Below, piece after piece: positions 9,150 through 17,018 of a stretch of 64,000 bases of DNA. Where the stretch lies: assembly GCA_902613805.1 (NCBI GenBank), contig CACMIV010000002.1:372001-436000 (forward strand). The letters are read 5' to 3'. The stretch comes from an uncultured Pelagibacteraceae bacterium. GTDB taxonomy: Bacteria; Pseudomonadota; Alphaproteobacteria; Pelagibacterales; AG-422-B15. Numbering within the stretch: position 1 is the first letter of the stretch; each line of letters begins with the position of its first letter. The notes beneath the pieces were generated by a model that searched no databases, was not told the origin of the DNA, and saw only the letters and a list, made by a program, of their open reading frames with translations. Made by a program: the position numbers and the translations under genes.

Positions 9150-9776
9150 TTATTTTAGCGGACTAGCGGCGCCCCAGTAATGATAGCTTAAAAATTTTGG
9201 TCCAGGAACATACATGCTGTCTATTTTATCTATTTTAAAATTAGCTTTCGTTATTTCATTTGGAATGTCTACATCAAGATGGCAACCGCCCGCTATCCTT
9301 TTTTGAATCCCGTTCATTCTTTTTTGCCATTTCAAAACATTTGAGTCAGGAGATTTGCCATGTTCAGAGAATAGAAATTTAGCGTTTGGTTTCATAACTC
9401 TGTTTATTTCAGACATAGCACTACCTAAGCCAGGAATGGAACACATTGTGTAAGTGCTAATCACTGTATCAAATGAGTTATTATCGAAAGGCAACTCCTC
9501 AGCCTTAAGTTGTTGGATATTCAAATCTATACTGTTTAATTCTGCATTTTGTTTTGCTTTTTTCAACAACACGCCATCTGGTTCAACAGCAAACACCTCA
9601 GATACATTTGCTTTATTGTAATAATTAAAATTTAATCCTGAACCAATACCTATTTCTAATATTCTACCAGACGCAAAGGGTATCACTTTTTCTCTTTGTT
9701 TTCTGAATGGTTTCATTTGCATCGCATAATTAATGAGATGCGGACAAATATATTTATCGTATAGTTTTTGCAGCAA
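9150..9776 (-). CDS. Class I SAM-dependent methyltransferase (METTL7/UbiE-like)
   Basis: A 208-residue methyltransferase with motif I LEIGIGSGLNFNYY near residues 40-53, AVEPD as motif II, and FDTVISTYTMCSIP as the post-motif acceptor region. The N-terminal LYDKYICPHLINYAM followed by RKQREKVIPFASGRILEIG is typical of the METTL7-like group, some members of which methylate thiols. The only start that keeps this conserved N-terminus is TTG at 9776, immediately after the TAA of the upstream reductase gene, so translation is probably by coupling. The next ATG, about 18 codons in, would remove the conserved segment. The substrate is unknown. Confidence 0.83.
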   Translation of the reverse strand: MLQKLYDKYICPHLINYAMQMKPFRKQREKVIPFASGRILEIGIGSGLNFNYYNKANVSEVFAVEPDGVLLKKAKQNAELNSIDLNIQQLKAEELPFDNNSFDTVISTYTMCSIPGLGSAMSEINRVMKPNAKFLFSEHGKSPDSNVLKWQKRMNGIQKRIAGGCHLDVDIPNEITKANFKIDKIDSMYVPGPKFLSYHYWGAASPLK

Positions 9777-10802
9777 TTATTTTACACCTAATTTTTTTTG
9801 AATATCGCTTGATGAAGTTGTGTATCGAAAAGTTAGCGTTTCATCTGGTCTAGCGCGTATAAATGCTTTCTGTGCTGCTAGGGCGGCTTCATGAAAGCCT
9901 GATAGAATTAACTTTAGTTTACCTGGGTAATAAGAAATGTCTCCCATTGCAAATACACCTGATAAATTCGTTTCAAAATTTTCCGTATTTACCTCAATTT
10001 GTTTTTCATTCAAATTTAGGCCCCAATCATTAATGGGTCCTAGCTCCATTTTAAGTCCATAAAAAATTAAGATTTCGTCACAATCTATAATTTTTTCATT
10101 TCCGTCATTATCTTTTATGATTGCTTTTTCGACTCTATCACTGCCCTTAACATCACTAATCTGATTTTTTGTGATCAAGTCAACTTGACCTTCTTTAACA
10201 AGTTGTTTCATTAAATTAACCGTGTGATTAGCTGCTTTAAACTCATCACGTCTATGAACTAATGTTACATGAGAAGCAATTTTTGAAAGTTCAACAGTCC
10301 AGTCAAGCGCGCTATCACCTCCACCAAAAATTATAATCTTTTTATCTTTATAAAAGTTTTTGTCAGGTATCGAATATTGAATACCTTTATTTTCATATTT
10401 AGATACATTTTCAATTGGTGGTTTTCGTGGCTCGAATGAGCCAACGCCACCAGCTATAAATATGTTAGGAGTTTCAAAAACTTTATTGCCCGTAGTTTTA
10501 AGTTTCCATAAGTCACCGGTATTTATTATTTCATCAATTCTTTCATTTAGGTGAAACGGCGTATTAAATGGCTTGATTTGTTTTTGTAAATTTTCAATTA
10601 ATGATAATCCAGTACACTCTGGAAGCGCAGGTATATCGTAAATTGGTTTGTCTGGATATAACTCAGCACATTGTCCTCCAATTTTGTCAAGATTATCTAC
10701 AACGTGACTATCAAGTCCTAATATACCCAACTCAAATACTGCAAACAAACCCACAGGGCCTGCTCCAATTATTAGACAATCTGTCTTGATAGTTTCAGAC
10801 AT
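9777..10802 (-). CDS. Ferredoxin/flavodoxin--NADP+ reductase (thioredoxin-reductase-like)
   Basis: A 341-residue two-Rossmann flavoprotein. FAD binding is GAGPVGLFAVFELG near residues 13-26, followed by GGQCAELYPDKPIYDIP. NADPH binding is FGGGDSALDW near 159-168, and the FAD-closing motif is GVFAMGDISYYPG. It lacks a redox CxxC, which separates it from true thioredoxin reductase and places it with the YumC-type ferredoxin-NADP reductases. It leads the operon with two methyltransferases and the Baeyer-Villiger monooxygenase. A [2Fe-2S] ferredoxin lies about 1.2 kb upstream on the same strand, a possible redox partner. A divergent DUF1214 gene starts 52 bases away. Confidence 0.92.
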   Translation of the reverse strand: MSETIKTDCLIIGAGPVGLFAVFELGILGLDSHVVDNLDKIGGQCAELYPDKPIYDIPALPECTGLSLIENLQKQIKPFNTPFHLNERIDEIINTGDLWKLKTTGNKVFETPNIFIAGGVGSFEPRKPPIENVSKYENKGIQYSIPDKNFYKDKKIIIFGGGDSALDWTVELSKIASHVTLVHRRDEFKAANHTVNLMKQLVKEGQVDLITKNQISDVKGSDRVEKAIIKDNDGNEKIIDCDEILIFYGLKMELGPINDWGLNLNEKQIEVNTENFETNLSGVFAMGDISYYPGKLKLILSGFHEAALAAQKAFIRARPDETLTFRYTTSSSDIQKKLGVK

Positions 10803-10854
10803 ATATTTATTCCTTGTTATATGATAATAAATAATATTACTTATTGATTATACA

Positions 10855-11454
10855 ATGATTTTATTGCGCAGATACCTATTATATTTAATTGCAGTAATAT
10901 TGATTGCTGTAGCCTTTACTTATGCCTCCGCCAAACTTTACGAAGAATTTGCATTTATCAAGAACGACAATTGGCAAATTTTGCCGTCTCCAGGCGACAA
11001 AAATAGAGATATTTACACAAGAGCCGCTGTTGCAATGAGAGGAACATTTGCTTTAGCAAAGCCTGAAGCTGCATATTTCCATGCATTTAATGACATTGAA
11101 GAACTAGAATTACAAGGCAACTGCAATTATCATTTATTCGGAAATGATATTGAATCTAGATGGTGGAGTATCACCGTCTACAATGAGGACGGTTATTTAG
11201 TTGAAAATAATGAAAAAATATATGCTTTAAATAGTGAAACAATTGATTTCAATATCGATGGTGGGTTCGATATTTTTTTAACTAATGACAATAATTTTAT
11301 TTCAAAAGTAGCTGATAAAAATTGGATGAGGACACCTAGTGATGAGAGTTTTTCCGTCGCATTAAGAATTTATTTACCAGGTGAAGAATATTTCTCAAAA
11401 TTGAAGAGAGTGGATTTGCCAGTTATTGAAAAATTGGAGTGTGGTGATGAGTAA
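10855..11454 (+). CDS. DUF1214 domain-containing membrane-anchored protein
   Basis: A 199-residue protein with one N-terminal transmembrane segment (about residues 6-25) and an exported globular domain. It carries the DUF1214 signature SRWWSITVYNEDGYLVEN near residues 100-116. In many alphaproteobacteria the DUF1214 and DUF1254 halves, fused elsewhere, occur as two adjacent small anchored proteins, as here. The function is not established. It is co-transcribed with the following DUF1254 gene, whose start lies within its last codons. The intergenic space to the divergent ferredoxin reductase is only 52 bases. Confidence 0.75.
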   Translation: MILLRRYLLYLIAVILIAVAFTYASAKLYEEFAFIKNDNWQILPSPGDKNRDIYTRAAVAMRGTFALAKPEAAYFHAFNDIEELELQGNCNYHLFGNDIESRWWSITVYNEDGYLVENNEKIYALNSETIDFNIDGGFDIFLTNDNNFISKVADKNWMRTPSDESFSVALRIYLPGEEYFSKLKRVDLPVIEKLECGDE

Positions 11455-11974
11455 TTTGGTTAAAAAATTATTTGCACTTGTATTAATTGGGTTTTCACTT
11501 CATCTAGTGATAATTTACTACACACCTAGTTTAATGATGAAGTTTATCGGTAGAAATTGGGAAGAGCAAAATATGATTAATAATTCATTTGCTCGCGATT
11601 TACCTGACTCAGAATTTACTGAAGTTATAAGACCAAGCGCTGACATACTTTATGGTGGATGTGCTTATGACATTACTTACTTTCCATTGGTTATAGAAAC
11701 TGAAGTACCTGAGTCTTACTGGTCGATATCATTCTTTTCAGAAAACACTGACAACTTTTCTACAATAAATGAAAATGCGCACAACTTTGGTAAGCTTAAA
11801 ATTTATTTGTTTGGACCAAATTCTATGCCAACAAAGGTAAATGATGGGTTTATTGTTGTTTCCCCGTCTAATAAAGGCCTTATGCTAATGAGACAATTTA
11901 TAGGAAATGGTTCAAAACTTGATAAATTAAATGAGATACAAAATAGTTTAGACTGTAAACTTGAGGGTTCTTAA
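11447..11974 (+). CDS. DUF1254 domain-containing membrane-anchored protein
   Basis: A 175-residue partner of the preceding DUF1214 protein, with an N-terminal hydrophobic anchor (about residues 5-25) and a soluble region holding DUF1254-like text such as [27 protein letters not shown] chose the ATG at 11447, overlapping the upstream stop by eight bases, over a longer reading from 11426 because it places the charged MSNLVKKL directly before the membrane segment. The biochemical role is unknown. The 3' end overlaps that of the convergent ferredoxin gene by four bases. The pair is probably a single functional unit on the periplasmic face; that is inference. Confidence 0.72.
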   Translation: MSNLVKKLFALVLIGFSLHLVIIYYTPSLMMKFIGRNWEEQNMINNSFARDLPDSEFTEVIRPSADILYGGCAYDITYFPLVIETEVPESYWSISFFSENTDNFSTINENAHNFGKLKIYLFGPNSMPTKVNDGFIVVSPSNKGLMLMRQFIGNGSKLDKLNEIQNSLDCKLEGS

Positions 11975-12291
11975 AACTGCTTCTCAGGCATATTAACAAC
12001 TAAACCGTCTAGCTCATCAGAGACAGTAATTTGACAACTTAATCTGCTGTTATCTTTAACGTCGAAAGCAAAATCTAGCATATCTTCCTCAGAGTCCTCT
12101 TTCGGAGGCAGTTTTTCTATCCATTCTTTTGCTACATATACATGACAAGTAGCACATGCACATGCACCGCCACAATCTGCATCAATACCAGGTATTTTAT
12201 TCTTGATCGCACCCTCCATGACAGTCAGTCCACTACTAACATCAATTTCATGCTCCGCCCCGCTAAATTCGATATATTTGATCTTTGCCAT
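11971..12291 (-). CDS. [2Fe-2S] ferredoxin (adrenodoxin type)
   Basis: A 106-residue electron carrier. The cluster cysteines are visible as CGGACACATC followed by a distant Cys in SRLSCQITV; the CxxxxxCxxC spacing plus a Cys about 36 residues later fits adrenodoxin/Fdx-type ferredoxins used by P450s or Fe-S assembly. I start it at MAKIKYIEF (12291), the usual family N-terminus; an upstream TTG/ATG would add 18-19 unrelated residues. It could be reduced by the ferredoxin-NADP reductase encoded at 9777-10802, though they are not in one operon. A candidate small RNA on the same strand ends 55 bases upstream. Confidence 0.92.
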   Translation of the reverse strand: MAKIKYIEFSGAEHEIDVSSGLTVMEGAIKNKIPGIDADCGGACACATCHVYVAKEWIEKLPPKEDSEEDMLDFAFDVKDNSRLSCQITVSDELDGLVVNMPEKQF

Positions 12292-12346
12292 TGAGATTTT
12301 TTTAAGAATATTTAAAAATGCATTGCTTAAGGGGATCAAATACATC

Positions 12347-12389
12347 AAAAAAGCGCCAAAGCAAGAATTTTATCACTTTAGCGCTTTTT
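12347..12389 (-). terminator. Intrinsic terminator of the candidate small RNA
   Basis: The two 14-base arms (AAAAAGCGCTAAAG and CTTTGGCGCTTTTT on the minus strand) enclose a 14-base loop, and the 3' arm ends in a T-run. The single non-Watson-Crick position is a U-G pair in minus-strand RNA and an A-C mismatch in plus-strand RNA, supporting minus-strand use. Confidence 0.6.
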
Positions 12390-12455
12390 CTGGGGCCGGT
12401 CGAACCCCGAAACGCATGAACGTCTCATTGCGAACAGTCATTCTAGGAAGGTATT
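12347..12455 (-). ncRNA. Candidate small RNA ending in an intrinsic terminator
   Basis: The gap upstream of the ferredoxin gene has a conspicuously G+C-rich block (about 12391-12450) in an AT-rich genome. On the minus strand it contains GGGGTTCGACCGGCCCC and two related segments, AATGACTGTTCGC and AATGAGACGTTCATGC. It is followed by a long hairpin (arms 12389-12376 and 12361-12347; the mismatch becomes U-G only on this strand) ending in a run of six T. A strong terminator in front of an unrelated gene implies a short transcript of roughly 110 nt. No coding potential or known RNA family is recognised. The 5' end is a guess. Confidence 0.5.
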
Positions 12456-12489
12456 TTTTTTGAAACAAGGGGTTATTTATGCAAAAAAG

Positions 12490-12543
12490 TTATCCACACG
12501 AATTAAGCTCACTTATCCCCACTCAAACATTAACTTATTAACA
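12490..12543. promoter_or_regulatory. Cluster of DnaA-box-like sequences
   Basis: A perfect TTATCCACA (12490-12498) is followed by TTATCCCCA (12513-12521, one mismatch) and a weak TTATTAACA (12535-12543), all in the same orientation, within AT-rich DNA just before dgcN. This could be a DnaA-regulated promoter region or part of an origin. The neighbouring genes are not the usual alphaproteobacterial oriC neighbours, so the origin reading is weak. Confidence 0.35.
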
Positions 12544-13538
12544 TGATATCAAAACCGTATTTATTATTTCTTGGGGACGCAAAAGATGATTTGGCAATAA
12601 AGACTGCTGCAGGAGTTAATTACTGGCGTCCAGACTGGTGTATCGGTCAAATGAGCCTTCCAAATGCCAAATCTAGCTTAGGTTTACAGGAAATGAATAT
12701 AGAAGAAGCTGTTAAGAAAGGCGCCAAGACATTTGTTATTGGCGTGGTGAATGCCGGGGGCATTATGCCAGAAGAATGGAAATCAATTATAATTAATGCA
12801 ATATCATCTGGAATGAATGTAGCCAGCGGAATGCATACAAAACTATCCTCGTTTAGTGAAATTGCAGAAGCGGCTGAAAGAAATAATGTTCAACTTCATG
12901 ATTTACGGTTTAGTGATAAGCAATTTCAGACAGGAAAAGGAGTAAAACGATCAGGCAAAAGACTCCTTACTGTTGGAACAGATTGTTCTGTGGGAAAGAA
13001 ATATACAGCACTCGCAATTGAAAGTGCGATGCAGAGTAATCAAATAGATGCATCTTTCAAAGCAACTGGACAAACTGGAATCTTAATAGCAGAAAGTGGC
13101 ATTGCAATTGATGCTGTTGTTTCTGATTTTATCTCAGGAGCAGTCGAATGGTTATCGCCTGACAATGATGATAATCACTGGGATATTATTGAAGGTCAGG
13201 GATCTCTGTTTCACCCTTCATTCGCAGGAGTTTCACTTGGATTGCTTCATGGAAGCCAACCGGATGCATTTGTTGTATGTCATGAACCAACACGAACTAA
13301 TATGAGGGGCGTGGATACACCATTACCGAGCATCAGAGAGGTTATCGATCAGACAATACAAAATGGCAAGCTCACTAATAAGCAAATACAATGCATTGGC
13401 ATCGCACTTAATACATCTAATTGTCAATCTGAGGCAAGTGATCATAAGGACAGATTATCTAAAGAATATGGCTTACCATGTTTGGACCCTTTACAAGACA
13501 GCCTTGATCCATTCATTCAGATTATTGAAAAAATTTGA
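12543..13538 (+). CDS. dgcN: D-glutamate N-acetyltransferase DgcN (DUF1611 family)
   Basis: A 331-residue DUF1611 protein. Recognisable family text includes LGDAKDDLAIKTAAG at the N-terminus, a P-loop-like GTDCSVGKKYTALAIE near residues 147-162, EGQGSLFHPSFAGVSLGLLHGSQPD, and VCHEPTR. DUF1611 proteins beside a dipeptide-epimerase-like enzyme have been characterised as DgcN, acetylating D-glutamate before racemisation. The next gene starts seven bases downstream and is exactly such an epimerase, so the pair is a convincing dgcN-dgcA D-glutamate catabolic operon. DnaA-box-like motifs abut the start. The acetyltransferase role comes from the family literature, not from motifs here. Confidence 0.9.
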   Translation: MISKPYLLFLGDAKDDLAIKTAAGVNYWRPDWCIGQMSLPNAKSSLGLQEMNIEEAVKKGAKTFVIGVVNAGGIMPEEWKSIIINAISSGMNVASGMHTKLSSFSEIAEAAERNNVQLHDLRFSDKQFQTGKGVKRSGKRLLTVGTDCSVGKKYTALAIESAMQSNQIDASFKATGQTGILIAESGIAIDAVVSDFISGAVEWLSPDNDDNHWDIIEGQGSLFHPSFAGVSLGLLHGSQPDAFVVCHEPTRTNMRGVDTPLPSIREVIDQTIQNGKLTNKQIQCIGIALNTSNCQSEASDHKDRLSKEYGLPCLDPLQDSLDPFIQIIEKI

Positions 13539-13545
13539 AACATTA

Positions 13546-14529
13546 ATGTCTAATATTCAGATAAAGCATATATCTTGGGATTTAAATAAATCATTTACTA
13601 TTTCTAGAGGCTCTAAAACTACAGCCGAAACAATTGAAGTAAAGATAGAAAGTAATAATTTTTATGGTTATGGCGAATGTGTTCCTTATAAAAGGTATGA
13701 TGAAACTATTGATAGCGTAACTTCGGAAATTCACAAATTAAAACCAGATATTGAAGAAGGTAATATCAACTTAACTAATCTCGATAGTTTCTTAAAAAAT
13801 GGTGCAGCAAGAAATGCAATAGACTGTGCGATGTGGGATCTCGAATGTAAGATGAAAAATACTTCGATTTGGAAATTAATGGGAGTAACAAAGCCAACTA
13901 CATTACCTGGTAGCTATACCGTAGTTTTAGATGAGCCAGAAAAAATGATAGAGGACGTAAGTAATCATCAAGAATTTCCAACATTAAAATTAAAAGTTAA
14001 TAAAAACAATCTTCACGAAATCTTAACAAAAACAAGAGAGCTTTCTCCAAATAATGTAATAATCGTTGATGCTAACGAGGCATTCAATATAGATGACTTA
14101 AAATCAAACGCTGATTTATTTGTAAAAACAAAGATTGATTTAATAGAACAACCACTGTTATCTGAAAATGACAATGAGTTAAAAGGATTAAATTTTCCTG
14201 TTTCTATATGTGCAGATGAGTCATTTCATGACAGTTCTGATTTGGCAAAAATGGCTCATAAATATAATACGATAAATATTAAACTCGACAAAACAGGCGG
14301 CCTTTCAGAAGCAGTAAAAATAGTCAAAGAAGCAAAAAAGTTAGACCTAAATATCATGCTTGGATGCATGGTCTCTAGTTCCTTATCAATGTTGCCGTTA
14401 TTACCGCTATATGAACACGCAGATTTTATAGATCTCGATGGACCTTGCTTTATAGCTAATGATAGAAAAAATGGACTTATTTATGAAAACGGTATGATGC
14501 TAGTTAAGGAAGATCTTTGTTGGGGTTAA
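13546..14529 (+). CDS. dgcA: N-acetyl-D-glutamate racemase DgcA (enolase superfamily)
   Basis: A 327-residue enolase-superfamily enzyme of the dipeptide-epimerase type. Catalytic lysines are Lys148/Lys150 (LKLKV) and Lys246 (NIKLDKTGG); metal ligands are Asp175 (VDANEAF), Glu201 (IEQPL) and Asp224 (CADESF). I start it at MSNIQIKH (13546), seven bases after the dgcN stop; a longer reading that begins inside dgcN has no family support. Placed after dgcN it should racemise N-acetyl-D-glutamate to the L form. L-Ala-D/L-Glu epimerase activity on peptidoglycan peptides is the main alternative. It is convergent with rpmF with one base between. Confidence 0.9.
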   Translation: MSNIQIKHISWDLNKSFTISRGSKTTAETIEVKIESNNFYGYGECVPYKRYDETIDSVTSEIHKLKPDIEEGNINLTNLDSFLKNGAARNAIDCAMWDLECKMKNTSIWKLMGVTKPTTLPGSYTVVLDEPEKMIEDVSNHQEFPTLKLKVNKNNLHEILTKTRELSPNNVIIVDANEAFNIDDLKSNADLFVKTKIDLIEQPLLSENDNELKGLNFPVSICADESFHDSSDLAKMAHKYNTINIKLDKTGGLSEAVKIVKEAKKLDLNIMLGCMVSSSLSMLPLLPLYEHADFIDLDGPCFIANDRKNGLIYENGMMLVKEDLCWG

Positions 14530-14530
14530 A

Positions 14531-14716
14531 TTATTTTTCTGTTTTTGGTGTAAAGATTTTCTTTCCATTATAAGTGCCGGTTGTCATATCAACATGATGA
14601 GAAAGTCTCATTTCACCAGACTCTTTATCTTCAATAAAATTTTTTCCCTTTAGACGTAAATGAGATCTTCTCATACCTCTTTTAGAATTCGATATCTTAC
14701 TCTTTGGGACAGCCAT
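14531..14716 (-). CDS. rpmF: 50S ribosomal protein L32
   Basis: A 61-residue basic ribosomal protein with the typical MAVPKSKISNSKRGMRRSH start and the RLSHHVD block. It lacks the four-cysteine zinc ribbon of C+ L32 paralogs, as is usual in alphaproteobacteria. It lies 11 bases downstream of hisI on the same strand, so the two are probably co-transcribed. In other alphaproteobacteria rpmF is often next to plsX and fabH; that linkage is absent here. Confidence 0.97.
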   Translation of the reverse strand: MAVPKSKISNSKRGMRRSHLRLKGKNFIEDKESGEMRLSHHVDMTTGTYNGKKIFTPKTEK

Positions 14717-14727
14717 TTTATTTTCCT

Positions 14728-15192
14728 TTATAATTTAGTTGGATTTGGTTCATCTCCGTAAACTTCATCAGGATCAAAAACTTTTTCTTCTGTGGTGAAC
14801 CTTAATCCAGACTTATTTGCAGTATCTTCTAAGTCAATTTCACGGTAAAAACAAGACTTATAACCAACATGACAACTAGCGCCATTTTTTCCTATATCAA
14901 CCTTCAAACAAAGGGCATCTTGATCATCATCAATTAGGATTTCCTTTACTTTTTGAGTATATCCACTTTTAGCTCCTTTATGCCATAATGCATTTCGACT
15001 TCTGCTAAAGTAGAAAGCTTCTTTTGTTGTAATAGTTTTTTCAAGTGCCTCTTCATTCATAAAACCTGTCATTAAAATTTCATTAGTTCTGTAGTCAACT
15101 GTTGTAACAACTATCAAACCATTATCATCGAATTTAGGGGCTAGTTCATTGCTCTCTTCAACTTGTTGTACTGATTGTCTTTTCTTAAACAT
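14728..15192 (-). CDS. hisI: Phosphoribosyl-AMP cyclohydrolase HisI
   Basis: Third step of histidine biosynthesis: hydrolytic opening of the adenine ring of PR-AMP. The core motifs are present: TVDYRTNEILMTGFMNEEAL, FYFSRSRNALWHKGAKSG near residues 61-78, DDDQDALCLKV, and the zinc cysteines in GASCHVGYKSCFYR. At 154 residues it carries short acidic N- and C-terminal extensions compared with minimal HisI, and has no fused HisE domain. It leads a probable operon with rpmF. A 74-base divergent gap separates it from the ICMT-like gene. Confidence 0.96.
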   Translation of the reverse strand: MFKKRQSVQQVEESNELAPKFDDNGLIVVTTVDYRTNEILMTGFMNEEALEKTITTKEAFYFSRSRNALWHKGAKSGYTQKVKEILIDDDQDALCLKVDIGKNGASCHVGYKSCFYREIDLEDTANKSGLRFTTEEKVFDPDEVYGDEPNPTKL

Positions 15193-15266
15193 AATTTATA
15201 CTTGTCAAATAATTTAGGGTGGGTTTAACTTAAAAAATTAAATAATTCAATTAATTAAACATAAAT

Positions 15267-15764
15267 ATGAAAAACAATAAAGATCCTATAAAACCTGTTA
15301 GAGCCCAAGGCGCTAGGACAACGTTTTTTCCTCCTTATGCCCTAATGATTGGGTTGATAGCATCAAGCCTCCTTGACAGTTTTTTTTTACATATGCCTCT
15401 CTTTAAAGGAAGCATGATAGTATTAATCATCGGATTAATTATTGCTGTTTCCTCTTTTTTAATGGCTATTTACACCTTAAAAATATTTTCTGACAACGAA
15501 GAAAACCCTCACCCAAAATCAATTCAAAACCAATTGTTTATTGGCGGAACTTTCAAATACTCAAGAAATCCAATTTATTTAGCAATGGTTATAATTCTAT
15601 TAAGTTGCGGGCTAGCATTCAACTCCTGGTGGTATGTAATTAGTGCAGCTATATCAATACCACTATTGACTTATGGAGTAATAATTCCAGAGGAAAAATA
15701 TCTTGAAAAAGAGTTTGGCAATGTTTACTTAGACTATAAGAAGTCCGTCAGAAGATGGCTTTGA
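15267..15764 (+). CDS. Isoprenylcysteine carboxyl methyltransferase-family membrane protein
   Basis: A 165-residue integral membrane protein with about four hydrophobic segments and the ICMT/PEMT-family signature FKYSRNPIYLAMVI followed by PEEKYLEKEFGNVYLDYKKSVRRWL, which forms the SAM-binding C-terminal part. Bacterial members are small membrane methyltransferases of mostly unknown substrate. The short form does not resemble the larger MddA methanethiol methyltransferase. It lies 23 bases upstream of an MFS transporter and is probably co-transcribed with it. Confidence 0.85.
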   Translation: MKNNKDPIKPVRAQGARTTFFPPYALMIGLIASSLLDSFFLHMPLFKGSMIVLIIGLIIAVSSFLMAIYTLKIFSDNEENPHPKSIQNQLFIGGTFKYSRNPIYLAMVIILLSCGLAFNSWWYVISAAISIPLLTYGVIIPEEKYLEKEFGNVYLDYKKSVRRWL

Positions 15765-15787
15765 AATAATTTCATAAATTTTTAAAT

Positions 15788-17017
15788 ATGTACAGCTTGA
15801 TTAAGGGAACGTGGGCCCTATTTTTTGGTGTTGCAATGATAATGCTTGCGAATGGGCTTCAAGGTAGCTTGATTGGAGTTAGGGCATCAATCGAAGGGTA
15901 CTCAGCTGCATCAGCAGGTATTATACTTACTGGATATTATGCTGGATTCTTATCTGGAGCCCTCTTGATACCCCGTCGCATAAAAAGTGTCGGACATGTA
16001 AGAATGTTTGCAGCGCTTGCATCAATAGCCTCTATCTCAATTCTCTTGCATTCAATTCATGTAAGTTTCTTTGGATGGTTTTTAATGCGTTTTATATCTG
16101 GAATGTGTTTTGTAGGCATGTACACCGTTGCAGAAAGTTGGATCAATGACCTATCAGAAAATAATAATAGAGGTAAAGCTCTATCTATTTATATGATGGT
16201 TAGTATGGCTGGAAGTGCAGTAGGTCAGTTATTTCTAAATATAGCTAACCCAGAAACTGCATCCTTGTTTATGCTTGTTTCAATTCTAATTTCCATTTCT
16301 CTCGTACCAATATTAATTGTTGTAAGTAAACAACCAGATTTCAGTGTTACCGAGTTTTTGAATATCAAACAGCTTTACGAAGCATCACCTCTTGGAGTGA
16401 TTGCTGCTATGATGACAGGTTTAGCTCATGGAACTCTTTGGGGTATCGGAACCATATATGGTTTAAAAAGTGGACTATCAATTGAGCAAGTATCAATTTT
16501 TATGTTTACATTTATTATTGGAGGAGCACTCAATCAGTATCTTATCGGCTATTTATCAGATACGTATGACAGAAGAACAATTATCGTAATTGTTGCTTTT
16601 TTAGCAGGTATCTTCTCTATTTTAGCTCTTATTTTTGGGAATACTTTCTCAGTTCTCGTGGCAATTACTTTCATATTTGGAGGTTTGACTGTGCCTCTTT
16701 ATGCACTTTCGATTGCTCATACAAATGACTTTTTGTCAAAAAGGGAAATGGTTGCAGCAAGCTCTGGCCTTCAATTGGCAGGCGGTATAGGCCTTACATT
16801 AGGACCCGTCATAGGGGGAATTGCGATTGACGTTATCGGCGCCTCTGGATTTTGGATATACCTATTTCTTATACACACAAGTTTGGGTCTATTTGGAATT
16901 TATAGAATGACAATAAGGACTGCGGTTCCATTAGAAGAACAAGGTACCACTGTTTTAGTAAGTAGTCGTGCATCTCTAGTTTCTATGGAGTTATATCCCG
17001 ATGCGGAAGATAAATAA
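15788..17017 (+). CDS. MFS transporter (YcaD-like)
   Basis: A 409-residue major facilitator with about twelve transmembrane segments. The loop between TM2 and TM3 contains the relaxed motif GALLIPRRIKSVGHVRMF, and MYTVAESWINDLSENNNRGKALSIYMM is characteristic of the YcaD-like group. The central half-boundary lies near residues 180-210. The substrate cannot be read from sequence; small-molecule or drug efflux is common in the group. It follows the ICMT-like gene in the same transcript direction and ends one base from the convergent dehalogenase stop. Confidence 0.9.
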   Translation: MYSLIKGTWALFFGVAMIMLANGLQGSLIGVRASIEGYSAASAGIILTGYYAGFLSGALLIPRRIKSVGHVRMFAALASIASISILLHSIHVSFFGWFLMRFISGMCFVGMYTVAESWINDLSENNNRGKALSIYMMVSMAGSAVGQLFLNIANPETASLFMLVSILISISLVPILIVVSKQPDFSVTEFLNIKQLYEASPLGVIAAMMTGLAHGTLWGIGTIYGLKSGLSIEQVSIFMFTFIIGGALNQYLIGYLSDTYDRRTIIVIVAFLAGIFSILALIFGNTFSVLVAITFIFGGLTVPLYALSIAHTNDFLSKREMVAASSGLQLAGGIGLTLGPVIGGIAIDVIGASGFWIYLFLIHTSLGLFGIYRMTIRTAVPLEEQGTTVLVSSRASLVSMELYPDAEDK

Positions 17018-17018
17018 A

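Noticed and set aside
12391-12450. tRNA-like T-arm text (GGGGTTCGACC) on the minus strand
   Set aside because: The stem does not close around a 7-base loop, and no D-arm, anticodon arm or acceptor stem can be drawn; treated as part of a small RNA candidate.
12203-12463. 86-residue plus-strand ORF across the ferredoxin start and small RNA
   Set aside because: Antisense to the ferredoxin gene and runs through a strong terminator hairpin; not protein-like.
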